Below are positions 34,054-44,789 of a stretch of 64,000 nucleotides of DNA, piece by piece. The notes beneath the pieces are model-generated. The model did not search any database. It was given only the letters and a program-made list of their open reading frames with translations, and was not told where the DNA came from. A program made the translations under genes and the position numbers. Within the stretch, counting starts at the first letter, position 1, and the number at the start of each line of letters is the position of its first letter. This stretch comes from Flaccisagitta enflata (taxonomy: Eukaryota; Chaetognatha; Sagittoidea; Aphragmophora). The stretch lies in contig OZ231127.1 in NCBI GenBank assembly GCA_965153355.1, positions 88,784,001 to 88,848,000 on the forward strand, read 5' to 3'.

Positions 34054-34487
34054 GGGCAGCGGCCCCAAAGGGCCGATGTCCTGTGGGACACAGAGGGGAA
34101 TTTCCAGACGTCCGTCCTTCCGTCCTTCCGTCCTTCCGTCCTTCCGTCCTTCCATCCTTCCGTCCTTCCGTCCGTCCCCCCCCCCCCGGTTGGCCATCGA
34201 GGCCTCATATCCTCACTCTCAGGCCTGACTTAGGCCCTCTAAGCCCTCAAATTAGCCCTCCAGGCCTCAAATTAGCTCTCTGGGCCTCAAATCAGCTCTC
34301 CAGGCCTCAAATCAGCTCTCAAGGCATCAAATCAGCTCTCCAGGCCTCAAATCCGCTCTCCAGACCTCAAATCAGCATTCCAGGCCCCAAATCAGCCCTC
34401 CTCTTAAGCCTGCTATATTCCCCCTCAGGACGTCTGGAAATTCCCCTCTGTGTCCTACGGGACATCGGCCCTTTGGGGCCGCTGCCC
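34054..34487. mobile_element. E1: element with GGGCAGCGG termini and 20-bp minisatellite (434 bp)
   Basis: Inverted termini of about 60 bp beginning GGGCAGCGGCCCCAAAGGG, including a GGCCC/GGGCC hairpin and a TGTCC/GGACA hairpin. Inside are GTCC repeats and about ten units of a 20-bp repeat (CAGGCCTCAAATCAGCTCTC). The ends are followed outwards by TTTTT on one side and TGCT on the other, as in E2 but reversed. An older inverted pair (about 33985-34040 and 34720-34775) encloses it. Confidence 0.82.
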
Positions 34488-34714
34488 TGCTCTCACTCCA
34501 CTACTTCACTTGATCACCCCAAGCAGGGCATCGGGTACCGCTGACCATGTGCGATCCTAGGATTACTAGTTTTAACTAGTTTTTGGGACTACTTTATTGG
34601 AAGTACTTTTCTGCTGTCTAGAATTCATTTTGTGATCTTGGAATTAATTCTTCAATTGAAATTTTAAGCAAGAGGTCAAAAAAGTGTATCTTTTTTCAAA
34701 TTTCTTATATCTAC

Positions 34715-34775
34715 TCTAAATTAGCTTCCATATTAGACCAATCTGGCACCTGTAGCTCAATCCATTTAGAAATGA
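34715..34775 (-). repeat. minus-strand copy of the TCATTTCTAAACG motif
   Basis: Read on the minus strand: TCATTTCTAAATGG, ATTGAGCT and CCAGATTGGTCT. Pairs with 33985-34040, which carries TATTTCTAAACAG and the same CCAGATTGGTCT. Confidence 0.6.
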
Positions 34776-34779
34776 CAGC

Positions 34780-35470
34780 AACATAAAGAAAAAAATTCGC
34801 TAGTGAAAAGGCAGAAAAAGGCCTTTTTCTTTGCCAGAAAGAGCATGTGAAGGTGACATATTAAAATCGGGCTGCCATGGAAAATATGCTCTGGTTTACA
34901 TGTACCCGACGACGATTTTCCAATTTTGATCTTGGAGACATCTCCTAACACGAAAAGAGCATCAGATTTTTGTAAAAAAAATCCCAAAGATAATAAATCA
35001 CCAAATGCTCACTTTTTATCTACAAAATCATCTATTGCAGAAGTAGTTTGGCAGCCAGAGGGGGTGAGTTATGCCGTCATGTAATGTTGCATTTTTAAAA
35101 AAACATACTGTATCTGCTTGCATTTTTGAAGTATTGAATTATGGAACTATGGAATTGTTGAATCATTGAAATACTGAATTGTAACCAATAGAATTATCAT
35201 TATAATTGACTCTTCCATTATTGCCAAAATAAGAAGGAAAAAAATGACTTGGGGGACTAACATTTTTTATCCATCATTAGCGCATTTCATTTACTCTTGG
35301 GTCCGTTTTGGTTTAACATTGTGTTTGTTACAAAATCTATTTACAAATCTGCGACAGAAGTATTTGCGAAGCAAAAAAGGAAGTCGCAGATCTCTGACCA
35401 AAACATATTGATGTTTTCTGTAGCCTCCTCTGTCAATTCTCAAATTTGAATGACAGTTTCCCAATAAACC
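34780..35470. other. downstream flank of the large gene; nothing recognised
   Basis: No repeat array or second gene. No convincing poly(A) signal directly after the stop codon on the minus strand. Confidence 0.4.
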
Positions 35471-35472
35471 AA

Positions 35473-38400
35473 TTACTCAGATTTGGGGACCCGATAGTTT
35501 TCAAAGAATCTGATCATCGGTTTCCTGTAATCTCTGTCATAATCTCTGCTTCCATCTTTGTCGTTTTTGCGCATTATGACCAACTCTAAGACTGGAGCAT
35601 GAGATCGTTGGCTGTTGGTGCTCACTATTGTGGGTGGTGTTACTTCAACGAGAACTGCTGCTTGTCTGGTTCTCTCAAAGACATTTTCATAGTCTTTTTG
35701 AACCCACCAATCGAATACGACTCTGGGACCAAGTATTGCACGGATTGGTTCGGAAATCTGTTTGCTAATATCCCAAACAAAAATGGGCCCTTTGCCCTCT
35801 GATTGCGAGATCAACTTGTTCAGGAAAGCGGGGACATTTTCCATGTCGCAACGAGTGGTGGAAAATGAGGGCCTACCATTGATCATGAGAGGCGACAGCG
35901 TTGTGTTGATAACGCAATTGACAATGGTCGTTCCTCGGGTTAACATGTTTGTGATAAACCCTTTGCCCGGAACAAGCGTGGCCAAGTCAATGGCCATGAT
36001 GACAACTGCGAATTGACAACCCAACACATTCATGGGATCTCTGAATGACACTCTCCTCATATCATCCTTTGTCATCTTAGATTTCATTCTATCAACCAGA
36101 GAGAGGTGACAGAGGTACATGACGGTGACATGTACATTTTGTGAATCTAAGAGTGCTTCTTTGACCGCTTGTAAGACTAAATCTTCAAAATCCACTCTAT
36201 CTTCACTTTTAGTCGTCACAATTTTTGGAGGCGGTGAGGCGAATGCCAGGGTCGTTTTTATGGGTATGTTGGTCATGTTGCTCATGTTCAGCAATTGATA
36301 CTTTTTGGTGAGATGTGAAATTGGGGGTGATGAGCGCAGATTTCCCTCCAGTTCTTGCTCCTGAAACTGATGATTGAGTTTGGCATTGTTGCATGCCAGA
36401 TTGACGTTTTCTGCCGTTAGATTCGTTTTTGAGGTTGCTAGCACGATGTGGTGGTTTGGGAGCACCATGCGTAACTTCTCCTCATCTTCTCTCGAGAATT
36501 TATGCCCGGTTCCACCATAGAATTCTGCCTCGTCAAAACAGAACACGGCAATGTCTGTCAGTTTTGTGCATTCAATGAACTTGGCTCCTTGATAATGACT
36601 GGCGGTGGCCTTGTCTTCATTTTCATCCATTTTTCGAATAAAACTGTCATGAAAACGGCTAAGATATTGAAAGGCCCCAACACGAACTCTTCCCTTCAGT
36701 ATGGGATCCTCCTGTACGTGCTCTCTAAGATCCTCAGTCAATTGGGAAAATGTCGCTTTGATATGTATCAAGAAGAAACCCTCTTTGTGATACTTGCAAA
36801 ACTCTTTGGCGATCCTCATTATCAAAAGAGTTTTCCCACTACCTTGACAGCCTCGGATTATAAGACGAAGAGGTTTTCCTTGTGCTCTGAATGCTCTTTC
36901 ACTGAAACTTAAGCACCTCCTCTGTCCCTCTGTCCACAACATGACTCCGGATTTACCCCACTCTTGATTTTCAAGCTTGTGGTGGACCAGATTTGTTTCA
37001 TTTTCTAGGTTTTGCAGTAGTGTAATCTTGGTGACTAACCTTTCTAACCTTTTTCTGAGGTTTTTCCTGATTGCTATCTTTTCATCAATCATTTTACCGA
37101 TCACGTCCATGCAGTACCTCAAATCATGCTCGATATCTTGTTTTGAGACATGTATCTTGAAATGCAATCTTTGGCCAAAGACCTTTGACTCTTGGTTCAT
37201 GGCCTCTTTACTCTCTGGGTTTGTGACCTTGGTAACCTCTGAGTCAGTGATGATTATGACCTCGGGACCAGACACCTCTGGTTTGACCACTGCCTCATCA
37301 ACCACAATTGAAATGGTGCTGATGCACAGTTCCGTGAACTCCCCCAGCTCTTGCAACATGAGCACTCTGCTATTCATGACCAATGTGTTGGTTTCTTCAC
37401 CATAATCAAAAATGAGGACTCCTAAATGTGATGTGACAACTAAGAATTCATAATTTGCTCGCCAGAATTCCCTGAGAATTTCTGAAAAGATCGAAGTATC
37501 TATATCCTTGGGAATTTGAGCTTGATTCAAGGCTTCCTCAGACTTATCCCGGGAGATGTGGCAAAAAATTGCCTTTGAGCCTTTATTCCATTTATTCATG
37601 AGCGACTTGCTTCTTAGGGCTTTACAGACTCCTTCATAGCCCATCTGCTTCAGCAACAATGCTTCATACTCCTTCTCTACAATGGCCTCCTCCAAGCTCT
37701 TGGTCATCTCCTCCACTTCATCACTGGCTCCTTGAACAGGAATGTTCCTCTTTTCCTGTTCAACTCGCACGGCGTACTGTATCTGAAGCTGGGGAACACG
37801 GACTAACTCTTGATTTTGCCATCCGGGATATCTACTCTTGAAATATAGCATCAGCTTATCATAATCGTTGATGCTGGCTCTAGAATCGGTCCCAGGCAAA
37901 TGAAGTTGTACGCCATTGGATGCCTTAAGAACTCGATTTCGGAGATCACCAGCGAGGGTTTGACAGTTGCTGCCCCAAAGATCATATTGAGCCATGATTT
38001 CCCATTTCATAAGCAAGTCCCCAATAAAGGGCAAATTGACATATTCAAAACGATGAATGCCTGTCAATTCCTTTGATTCAATTTCCACTGGATTGTAACG
38101 TGCTTCCACTTCATCTGGTCCTAAGCAATGCAGAGCCACTCGCTCAAACTCCTCGTGTATTTGAATCAAAATCCCACTTCTGTTCTTATCTGCCGACAGA
38201 AAGAATCGGTGGCCATCTTGGTCTACCAATCCGAGCACAATGTACCTGTGATGAATGTGATGATCGGGTCCTGGAAACTTGACATTCTTTAACAGGTCTC
38301 CCAACGGATTGGTGAGGGGCGACTTGAATGTATGATGACTTATGACTTTCGCATTTCCCGTCAATTCTTTCACTTTGTCAGCCCATGGCTGGTACGTGTC

Positions 38401-39711
38401 AAAGTGCAAACAGCGGGAAGATGAATGTTTTTCATTACCATCGTAAATTTGAAACGTTTCTTTTCCAAGGGTGGCTTTTTTTTTCACATTCCTCTCAACC
38501 ACCTCATCATTGCATCCCACATCTTCTTCATTATCATCCCCCGCATCATCAGTTGGCCATGATTTTCGCGGCTTTGATCGGAAAATGCAGTCATCGCAAA
38601 CATTAAAACTACAACCTGGCATTTCACAAATGAATCTGCGGGTATGAGAGCTCTCATTATAATTTTCACTCGTTTGTCCACGCCTACAGCCCTCAATGTC
38701 GCTGTCACCATCGCAGATCCAACGTTTCTGTCCAGGCGACAAACTGGGGACGAGTAGGTGACCATTGGGACAAACCCGGATTTTGCCGGGCGATGGAATG
38801 GATTTGTTCAAGAGGGGATCGTTGGCATTCTGTAACAGCCAATTGCGAGCGCTCTGAACATCTAAGTTGCCCGTAAAGAACAATGCTTTTTTACGCGCGC
38901 TCTCAGAGAAGTCTGAAGCGATCTCAGTGAGTTTAGCCAAAAGAGTTTCGTCACAAATATCACGGGATGTAAAGATAGGGTCTTCCACGGAGGCATCGCG
39001 GTCAAGGAACCTTTGAGTTAGCCATTCGCATCTCTGCCGGGTACCATTTCGACCTGACGCGTGCACGGCGCGTTTGTAAGCGTTCCGGTTGAAAGGCACA
39101 ACGGGCTGCCGTAATTGTAAGGACGCTCTGCGCAAATATTGTATCATCTCCATCATTCCTTCGTCTATCAACAGCCGCTCCTCCGCTTCATCCAGTCTAT
39201 CTTCCTCTTTTCTCTTCAGAAAATCAAAGCAACCGAAACACAAATCGAAATTGCAGCCCTCTGAGCAACAATAGCGAGGAACGTCTTCGCTCTTGTTGCA
39301 AGATTTGTATCTCTGAAACAATCGTTTGGCGTAGGAGTTTCTTGCATTGGAGGATGCGTTAGTTTCACTGTCGCGGTCATCTTCGCTCGTTGGAAGAGAT
39401 TCATTGTTGGTTGAAGTTGTTGCAGCATGTTGGTTCTCCCCCTCGTCATCGCCACGCGAACTTTTTACCTTGGAGTTGCTGATGGCGGCAGAAGAGTCAA
39501 TTTCGACCTTTGAATCAGCGTCGACGCCATCGCCATGAAGAGTGGCGCCTCTAGTGTCAATTTCAGCGTCGACGACGCCGACAGATATGTTGGAGGTGCA
39601 TTCTGCCGGAAGTACGGCGCCATCGCAGCGCCACCTTGACGACGTTTGTTCGGCCAGAGCCAGTCGATGGCCACGAGGACAGCAAGGATGAGAATCTGAG
39701 GCGTCAGTCAT
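35473..39711 (-). CDS. large multidomain protein: Zn modules, UBA-like domain, SF1-like P-loop NTPase
   Basis: Uninterrupted frame of 1412 codons. The start at 39711 is the first in-frame ATG, with A at -3; the frame is open upstream only to a TTG codon. Residues 10-161: a CPRGH...WRCDG half-module and a CCSEGCNFDLCFGC half-module, separated by an acidic/serine-rich linker. 255-301: UBA-like helices (FTGN...ARNWLL). 314-375: a second, compact module, CPNGH...WICDG...CEMPGCSFNVCDDC. 484-583: H488 and C583 in GSNCQT, with the spacing of LRAT/NC-type papain-like folds (tentative). 860-905: helical, charged. 954-961: Walker A GCQGSGKT; 1055-1061: Walker B VFCFDEAE. About 1230-1262: LGCQFAVVIM and LTRG, resembling SF1 motifs V and VI. 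Inference: a ubiquitin-binding regulatory NTPase, possibly nucleic-acid or stress related. No substrate can be named. Lack of introns over 4.2 kb suggests a retrocopy or a naturally intronless family. The intact frame argues for constraint. Confidence 0.85.
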   Translation of the reverse strand: MTDASDSHPCCPRGHRLALAEQTSSRWRCDGAVLPAECTSNISVGVVDAEIDTRGATLHGDGVDADSKVEIDSSAAISNSKVKSSRGDDEGENQHAATTSTNNESLPTSEDDRDSETNASSNARNSYAKRLFQRYKSCNKSEDVPRYCCSEGCNFDLCFGCFDFLKRKEEDRLDEAEERLLIDEGMMEMIQYLRRASLQLRQPVVPFNRNAYKRAVHASGRNGTRQRCEWLTQRFLDRDASVEDPIFTSRDICDETLLAKLTEIASDFSESARKKALFFTGNLDVQSARNWLLQNANDPLLNKSIPSPGKIRVCPNGHLLVPSLSPGQKRWICDGDSDIEGCRRGQTSENYNESSHTRRFICEMPGCSFNVCDDCIFRSKPRKSWPTDDAGDDNEEDVGCNDEVVERNVKKKATLGKETFQIYDGNEKHSSSRCLHFDTYQPWADKVKELTGNAKVISHHTFKSPLTNPLGDLLKNVKFPGPDHHIHHRYIVLGLVDQDGHRFFLSADKNRSGILIQIHEEFERVALHCLGPDEVEARYNPVEIESKELTGIHRFEYVNLPFIGDLLMKWEIMAQYDLWGSNCQTLAGDLRNRVLKASNGVQLHLPGTDSRASINDYDKLMLYFKSRYPGWQNQELVRVPQLQIQYAVRVEQEKRNIPVQGASDEVEEMTKSLEEAIVEKEYEALLLKQMGYEGVCKALRSKSLMNKWNKGSKAIFCHISRDKSEEALNQAQIPKDIDTSIFSEILREFWRANYEFLVVTSHLGVLIFDYGEETNTLVMNSRVLMLQELGEFTELCISTISIVVDEAVVKPEVSGPEVIIITDSEVTKVTNPESKEAMNQESKVFGQRLHFKIHVSKQDIEHDLRYCMDVIGKMIDEKIAIRKNLRKRLERLVTKITLLQNLENETNLVHHKLENQEWGKSGVMLWTEGQRRCLSFSERAFRAQGKPLRLIIRGCQGSGKTLLIMRIAKEFCKYHKEGFFLIHIKATFSQLTEDLREHVQEDPILKGRVRVGAFQYLSRFHDSFIRKMDENEDKATASHYQGAKFIECTKLTDIAVFCFDEAEFYGGTGHKFSREDEEKLRMVLPNHHIVLATSKTNLTAENVNLACNNAKLNHQFQEQELEGNLRSSPPISHLTKKYQLLNMSNMTNIPIKTTLAFASPPPKIVTTKSEDRVDFEDLVLQAVKEALLDSQNVHVTVMYLCHLSLVDRMKSKMTKDDMRRVSFRDPMNVLGCQFAVVIMAIDLATLVPGKGFITNMLTRGTTIVNCVINTTLSPLMINGRPSFSTTRCDMENVPAFLNKLISQSEGKGPIFVWDISKQISEPIRAILGPRVVFDWWVQKDYENVFERTRQAAVLVEVTPPTIVSTNSQRSHAPVLELVIMRKNDKDGSRDYDRDYRKPMIRFFENYRVPKSE

Positions 39712-39752
39712 GATCGATATCTTTGTTGACGAATTGAGATTTAGTTGTGGGA

Positions 39753-39770
39753 TCAAGTATCGGGATTCAT
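39753..39770 (-). promoter_or_regulatory. short upstream open frame (MNPDT)
   Basis: An ATG at 39770-39768 opens five codons and stops at 39755-39753, about 40 nt before the main start. If the mRNA leader includes it, it could damp translation of the large protein. The transcript start is unknown. Confidence 0.35.
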
Positions 39771-39774
39771 TTTC

Positions 39775-40097
39775 GCTTTAGCCAAAGTTTTGATTGCCCA
39801 CTGACAATCTTTTAGCTCTTGGAATTTGTATCTAGAGGAACACGTAGAAAAAGATTCTGGGAAGAATTCCGCTCAGGGACGGAGCAACCAGCTATCATAA
39901 AATGAGCTTAAGGAGCAAAAAAATAGAGCGATACTAAGCCAGAATAAAAAAAAATTGCATATAGAGGTCGAGGAGAAATTTTTGGCAAGTTTCTTTACTG
40001 CTTGTTCAACCTGAATTCTCGATGTATTTTTTGTATCTAAATAGGAAAAACCCACAAGGAACTTGTTTCGCAATAACTATTACCTGTCTGATATGAA

Positions 40098-40142
<45 letters not shown>
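39775..40142. promoter_or_regulatory. upstream flank of the gene with (CT)21
   Basis: 40101-40142 is pure CT (GA on the gene's strand), about 390 bp before the start codon. GA tracts can bind GAGA-type factors or exclude nucleosomes, but this genome is full of them, so a promoter role is only a possibility. No clear TATA box seen. Confidence 0.3.
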
Positions 40143-40146
<4 letters not shown>

Positions 40147-40309
40147 CCCTTAATTTCAAAGGTCGTCGAATGTAACTTTTTCTGAATCATTACTCTGCTT
40201 CGAACCAAATTCTAAATTTGAATAATTAAGATTTTTGTCGGGAAGAAATCCCGACAATGAACATCTTTATGTAAGACCAGACGAGGGTGTCAAAGAGGGT
40301 GGACTAAAT

Positions 40310-40460
40310 AAAAACTAGGCAAGGGCAGTGATGCAGAGGCCAATCTGATTCAACCGATGGAAGGTGATACCGACCAATCGAGAGATGGACCAATGGACCG
40401 ACAGAAAGACCGACAGACGAACCTACATAGTAGGTTGTACTACCGCATGCACTGGATTAT
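40310..40460 (-). repeat. degenerate HINE-like copy
   Basis: GGCAAGGGCAGTGATGCAGAGG followed by CAATGGACCGACAGAAAGACC and AGTAGGTTGTACTACCGCATGC. Order matches minus-strand copies; hairpins eroded. Confidence 0.45.
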
Positions 40461-40679
40461 AAAACGGGAGAACAAGAAAGATACCAGAGGAGCAGACAAA
40501 AACGGGTCTGAAACATAAAAATGTAACATCAAAACGATTGAAAACTGGTAATTTTAACCTGTGGCTCTGAAGTTTCTCTGATTGGTAATTTTGAATGACT
40601 AACAACTGACTGATGTCACCTGAATTGCTACGTAAGAAAATACCAAAGAAAGTAACAGAGAAAGTAACAGGGAAAAAAG

Positions 40680-40811
40680 AAAAGAAAGTGAGAGAGAAAG
40701 AAAGAAAAAAAAGAGAGAAAGAAAGAAAAAAAGAAAGAGAGAAAGTGTGAAGAAATACAGAAAGAACGAATGAAAGAAAGAAAGAGAGAGAGAGAGAAGG
40801 AAAGAGAGGAA

Positions 40812-40888
<77 letters not shown>

Positions 40889-40941
40889 CAAGAAAGAAAG
40901 AAATGAAGAAAGAGAGGAGGGAAGGGAGGAACAAAGAAGGA

Positions 40942-41005
<64 letters not shown>

Positions 41006-41019
41006 AAAAAAGACAAACA

Positions 41020-41091
<72 letters not shown>

Positions 41092-41110
41092 AGGAAAGAA
41101 AAAAGAAACA
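40680..41110 (+). repeat. (GAAA)n satellite block
   Basis: Three GAAA arrays split by GGAGGGAAGG and GACAAACAAA variants. Confidence 0.95.
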
Positions 41111-41355
41111 AAAAAAAAAAAGATGTAGAATTAACGCTACTTTACACGTGTGCGCACAAACCAGCAAATAATTCACATGCTATATAAGTAAACAGAAATG
41201 TAAGAAATTGAAAAAGAGGAAAAACTAACAGGAAATAGAAATAAAGGAGATGAAGACAAACGACGACGGAGGCAGCGTAATTGTAGGACTGGGTGAAGAA
41301 GGAGGGGGAGGAGGAGGAAAAGGAGGGGGAGGGAGTCTGGGTGATCCTCATCCGT

Positions 41356-41421
41356 ACGTCGTTGACACGTTCCCGCGCTCGGTACGTCCTCCAAATAGGC
41401 GCGGGAACGTGTCAACGACGT
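41356..41421. other. perfect 22-bp inverted repeat with 22-nt loop
   Basis: Arms 41356-41377 and 41400-41421 are exact complements (left arm starts ACGTCGTTGACACG, ends TTCCCGCG). The loop is 41378-41399. The stem extends by one wobble and one more pair outward. CpG-rich, unlike the surroundings. Size resembles a microRNA precursor, but it could also be a transposon end pair or a binding palindrome. Confidence 0.8.
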
Positions 41422-41713
41422 GCAAGACGCGAAAAGATGATTTCTCAATTTGCGTGCATGATTTTTTGATTGCCGTGCATGTTTTTATGATTCTCCGCCT
41501 CTCTCTCTCCGTCTCTATCTCCGCCTCTGTGTCTCTGTCTGTGTGTGTGTGTGTGTGTGTCTCTCTCTCTCTCATCCAGGCCGCGATACAAGATTTTCAT
41601 TTTTTTATTTTTGGAAAAAATTGAAAAAAAGGTAAACGAGAGAACGATGAGAGGAGATAAACAATGAAAGGTATTGATTAATCGAAGAATTTTAAGGAAG
41701 CCACACACAATCG

Positions 41714-41837
<124 letters not shown>

Positions 41838-41958
41838 AGATTTTTCTTTTTGCTTAGCGTCTGTTCATTGGCCAATTCCTTTTTGGTACGCGACTGTTCA
41901 TTGGTTCGATCCTTTTTGATTCACGTCCAGACAAGTTGGCAATTTGCATCGTTATCAG

Positions 41959-41960
<2 letters not shown>

Positions 41961-42045
<85 letters not shown>
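41961..42045 (+). repeat. (CT)n microsatellite
   Basis: Pure CT over 85 bp. Confidence 0.97.
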
Positions 42046-42050
<5 letters not shown>

Positions 42051-42720
42051 TTTTCAGGCTAAATTAAAACTTTTATGTGTCTCTTCCAAAAGTGACAGAA
42101 TATGTAACACCAGATTTACCAACTTGGCCTCAGCATAGTTCAAAAGTTACTATGATAGTTACTTTTTTGCCGCCTTTGAAACAACTTATGATAGAATATA
42201 AAACTTTGCATAACTTTTTGTCAAAAAACTGATGCTTGCAGAAAATTCTGTTCCTTAACAAATCATAACAGAGATAAATAATTCTTTTCATTTTTAGCAA
42301 AAAAAGGAGTGTGTATATTAATTGTTAAAGCCAAGTGTCTTGATATTATATAATTTCAGTTATCTTTTTTGAGATTCATTTTTACTTCATTTTCCCATTT
42401 TAATTTGGATACATCTGGCTTCTTTTTAGTGTCATTTCTAAACGGACTGAGTTGGGACTGTGGGATTGGACCCAAATAAAAGCTCTTTAACAGAGCTTCG
42501 AAAGAGTCACTGATTTCATTGAGTTTCTTGCCTTGGAAGCATCATAACGTTGTTTGCAAAAGTGTTAACTATACCGTATCAGAACAGAAAGACCCGTGGA
42601 TTCGTGAACAAGGTCGTTTTGTAAGTATCTGGGAAGTCGAAGTGAGACTCGTAAGAATTCATTCTGAATTCTCTGTAGAACTCTGATAGTACTAGGGATA
42701 GGTCTACGCAACTAAAGATA
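42046..42720. other. no gene recognised; contains one TCATTTCTAAACG motif
   Basis: AT-rich. The motif GTCATTTCTAAACGGACTGAG at 42432-42452 is a member of the dispersed family seen at 30645 and 55530, with little similarity beyond it. Confidence 0.4.
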
Positions 42721-42727
42721 AGAAAGA

Positions 42728-42793
42728 AGAAGAAGAAGAAGAAGAAGAAGAAGAAGAAGAAGAAGAAGAAGAAGAAGAAGAAGAAGAAGAAGA
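42728..42793 (+). repeat. (GAA)22 microsatellite
   Basis: Pure GAA trinucleotides. Confidence 0.96.
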
Positions 42794-42914
42794 TGCTTAT
42801 AACTGTAGATAACAGTGATGACGGTGATATCGATGATTCCCATTTTTCGATGATTCCCGATATTTCTGTTTTCTGTTTTCTGTTTTTGGGGCAGTGACAG
42901 TAAAGATCACTAGA

Positions 42915-43035
42915 TCATTTGGGCAGGGGCAGTGAGCTCAAAAAGCTAAAAAACGTCATAAAAGTAAAATGGGGACTGACCAACTGACTGACTGACCAAC
43001 TGACTGAAAAAGCGAGGTTAGAGTTGTCTGTCGAG
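42915..43035 (-). repeat. degenerate HINE-like copy
   Basis: TTTGGGCAGGGGCAGTGAG, CAAAAAGCTAAAAAACG, GGGACTGACCAACTGACTG, then AGCGAGGTTAGAGTTGTC. Middle and tract preserved; both hairpins lost. Confidence 0.5.
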
Positions 43036-43039
43036 TACC

Positions 43040-43860
43040 TTGTTGTTATTATGGTTGTAAACTGAAAAAAATGAAAGTAGGGCTTGTGACCCTTCATTGA
43101 CTAGTTACTACGCGTATCACTCCTAGTGTTTTTCATTGGCAATACCAACTTTAAATGACCCTCATGTTCAGCGAGGCAGTTACAAAAAGTTCAAGTTAGG
43201 GTGACCCCACCCCTACTTCTCAGCTACACAGAAAATATCCAGTTAGGGTGACCACACTCTTCTACTCACCAACTACTCTTTAATCATGGTAACATGAATT
43301 TTGTTTTGTTTTTTTAATCAATTCTCTTTGACCATTTTTGGAACACATCTTTTCACAAGAACTATTTTTTCCACATTGAAAAAATCTTTTATAATGAATA
43401 TATCTTCATAATGAAGATGTCTACTAAGATGAAAGATTGGTAAAAAAAATTTTAATGAAATGGTTTTAATTATGACAATTTTTTCTGTGATGGAAAACTC
43501 TTTTATTACAATAAGTGAAATTTTTTAATTGTTTTCAAGAATAAAATTTTCTATACAAACAAATTTTTTCAGGATGGAAGTTTTTCTTTATAATGAAAAT
43601 TATTGTAATAATGAAAATATTTTGCTTGCCTATGGGGCATTAGGAGGTGATTTCTATGCAATGATTTCACACTGCCAATGATGGCATGATCTCACAAATG
43701 ACCTCCTCCTTCTCCTCCAAACTCCTCCAAACTCCACCTCCCTCCTCCAAATGATGGGTGATTTCATACTACAATATTACCAATGCATTCATAGGCATGC
43801 ATTCATTATGCCTCTGGGGTAGTGGGCTCATACTCGCGGAGACGCGGGAGGACCCCTTCA
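43040..43860. other. no gene recognised; loose AATGAAAATATTTT repeats
   Basis: From about 43370 to 43625, AT-rich words recur at irregular spacing. GTTAGGGTGACC occurs twice (about 43196 and 43242). Confidence 0.4.
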
Positions 43861-43865
43861 CCCTA

Positions 43866-44725
43866 TATGGGGGGAGGAGGAGGAAAAGGAGGAGGAGGAA
43901 GAAAAAGAAGCGAAGAGAAAGAACATGGTAGAGTAAATGCAGTGTAACAAAAGAAAGGCGAGTAGAAGAAGAAAAAGAAAAAGAAAAAGAAAAAGAAAAA
44001 GAAAAAGAAAAAGAAAAAGAAAAAGAAAAAGAAAAAGAGAAAGAAAGAGAAAGAGAGAGATGAAGAAGAAGAAGAAGTAGAAGAAGAAGAAGAAGAAGAG
44101 AAAGAGAAAGAGAAAGAGAAAGAAAAAGAAAAAGAAAAAGAAAAAGAGAAAGAGAAAGAGAAAGAAAGAGGAAGAGGAAGAAGAAGAAGAAGAAGAAGAA
44201 GAAGAAGAAGAAGAGAAAGAGAAAGAGAAAGAGAAAGAGAAAGAAAAAGAAAAAGAAAAAGAAAAAGAAAAAGAAAAAGAAAAAGAAAAAGAGAAAGAAA
44301 GAGGAAGAAGAAGAAGAAGAAGAAGAAGAAGAAGAAGAAGAAGAAGAGAAAGAGAAAGAGAAAGAGAAAGAGAAAGAGAAAAAAAAAGAAAAAGAAAAAG
44401 AAAAAGAAAAACAAAAAGAAAAAGAAAAAGAAAAAGAAAAAAAAAGAAAGAAGAAGAAGGAGGAGAGAAAGAGAAAAAGAAAGAAAAAGAAAAAGAAAAA
44501 GAAAAAGAAAAAGTAAAAGAAAAAGAAAAAGAAAAAGAAAAAGAAAAAGAAAAAGCAAAAAGAAAAAGAAAAAGAAAAAGAAAAAGAAAAAGAAAAAGAA
44601 AAAGAAAAAGAGAAAGAAGAAGAGGAAGAAGAAGAAGAAGAGAAAGAGAAAGAGGAAAAAAAAGAACAGGAAAAAGACAAGAAGAACAAGAAGAAAAAAG
44701 AAAAGGAAGAAGAAGAAGAAGAAAT
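43866..44725 (+). repeat. GAAAAA/GAAGAA purine satellite, 860 bp
   Basis: Blocks of GAAAAA hexamers alternate with GAGAAA and GAAGAA blocks, giving a repeating higher-order order. Frames of 300-390 codons here are satellite translations. Confidence 0.95.
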
Positions 44726-44789
44726 AAAAAGGAATAATAGAAAAGGAGAAACATTCAGATAAAAGAGAGAAACAAGGAGTGAGAAAAAA

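Noticed and set aside
39712-39756. Longer N-terminus for the large protein (15 extra residues)
   Set aside because: The extension begins at TTG; the first ATG at 39711 has a good context, and an upstream short frame ends just before it.
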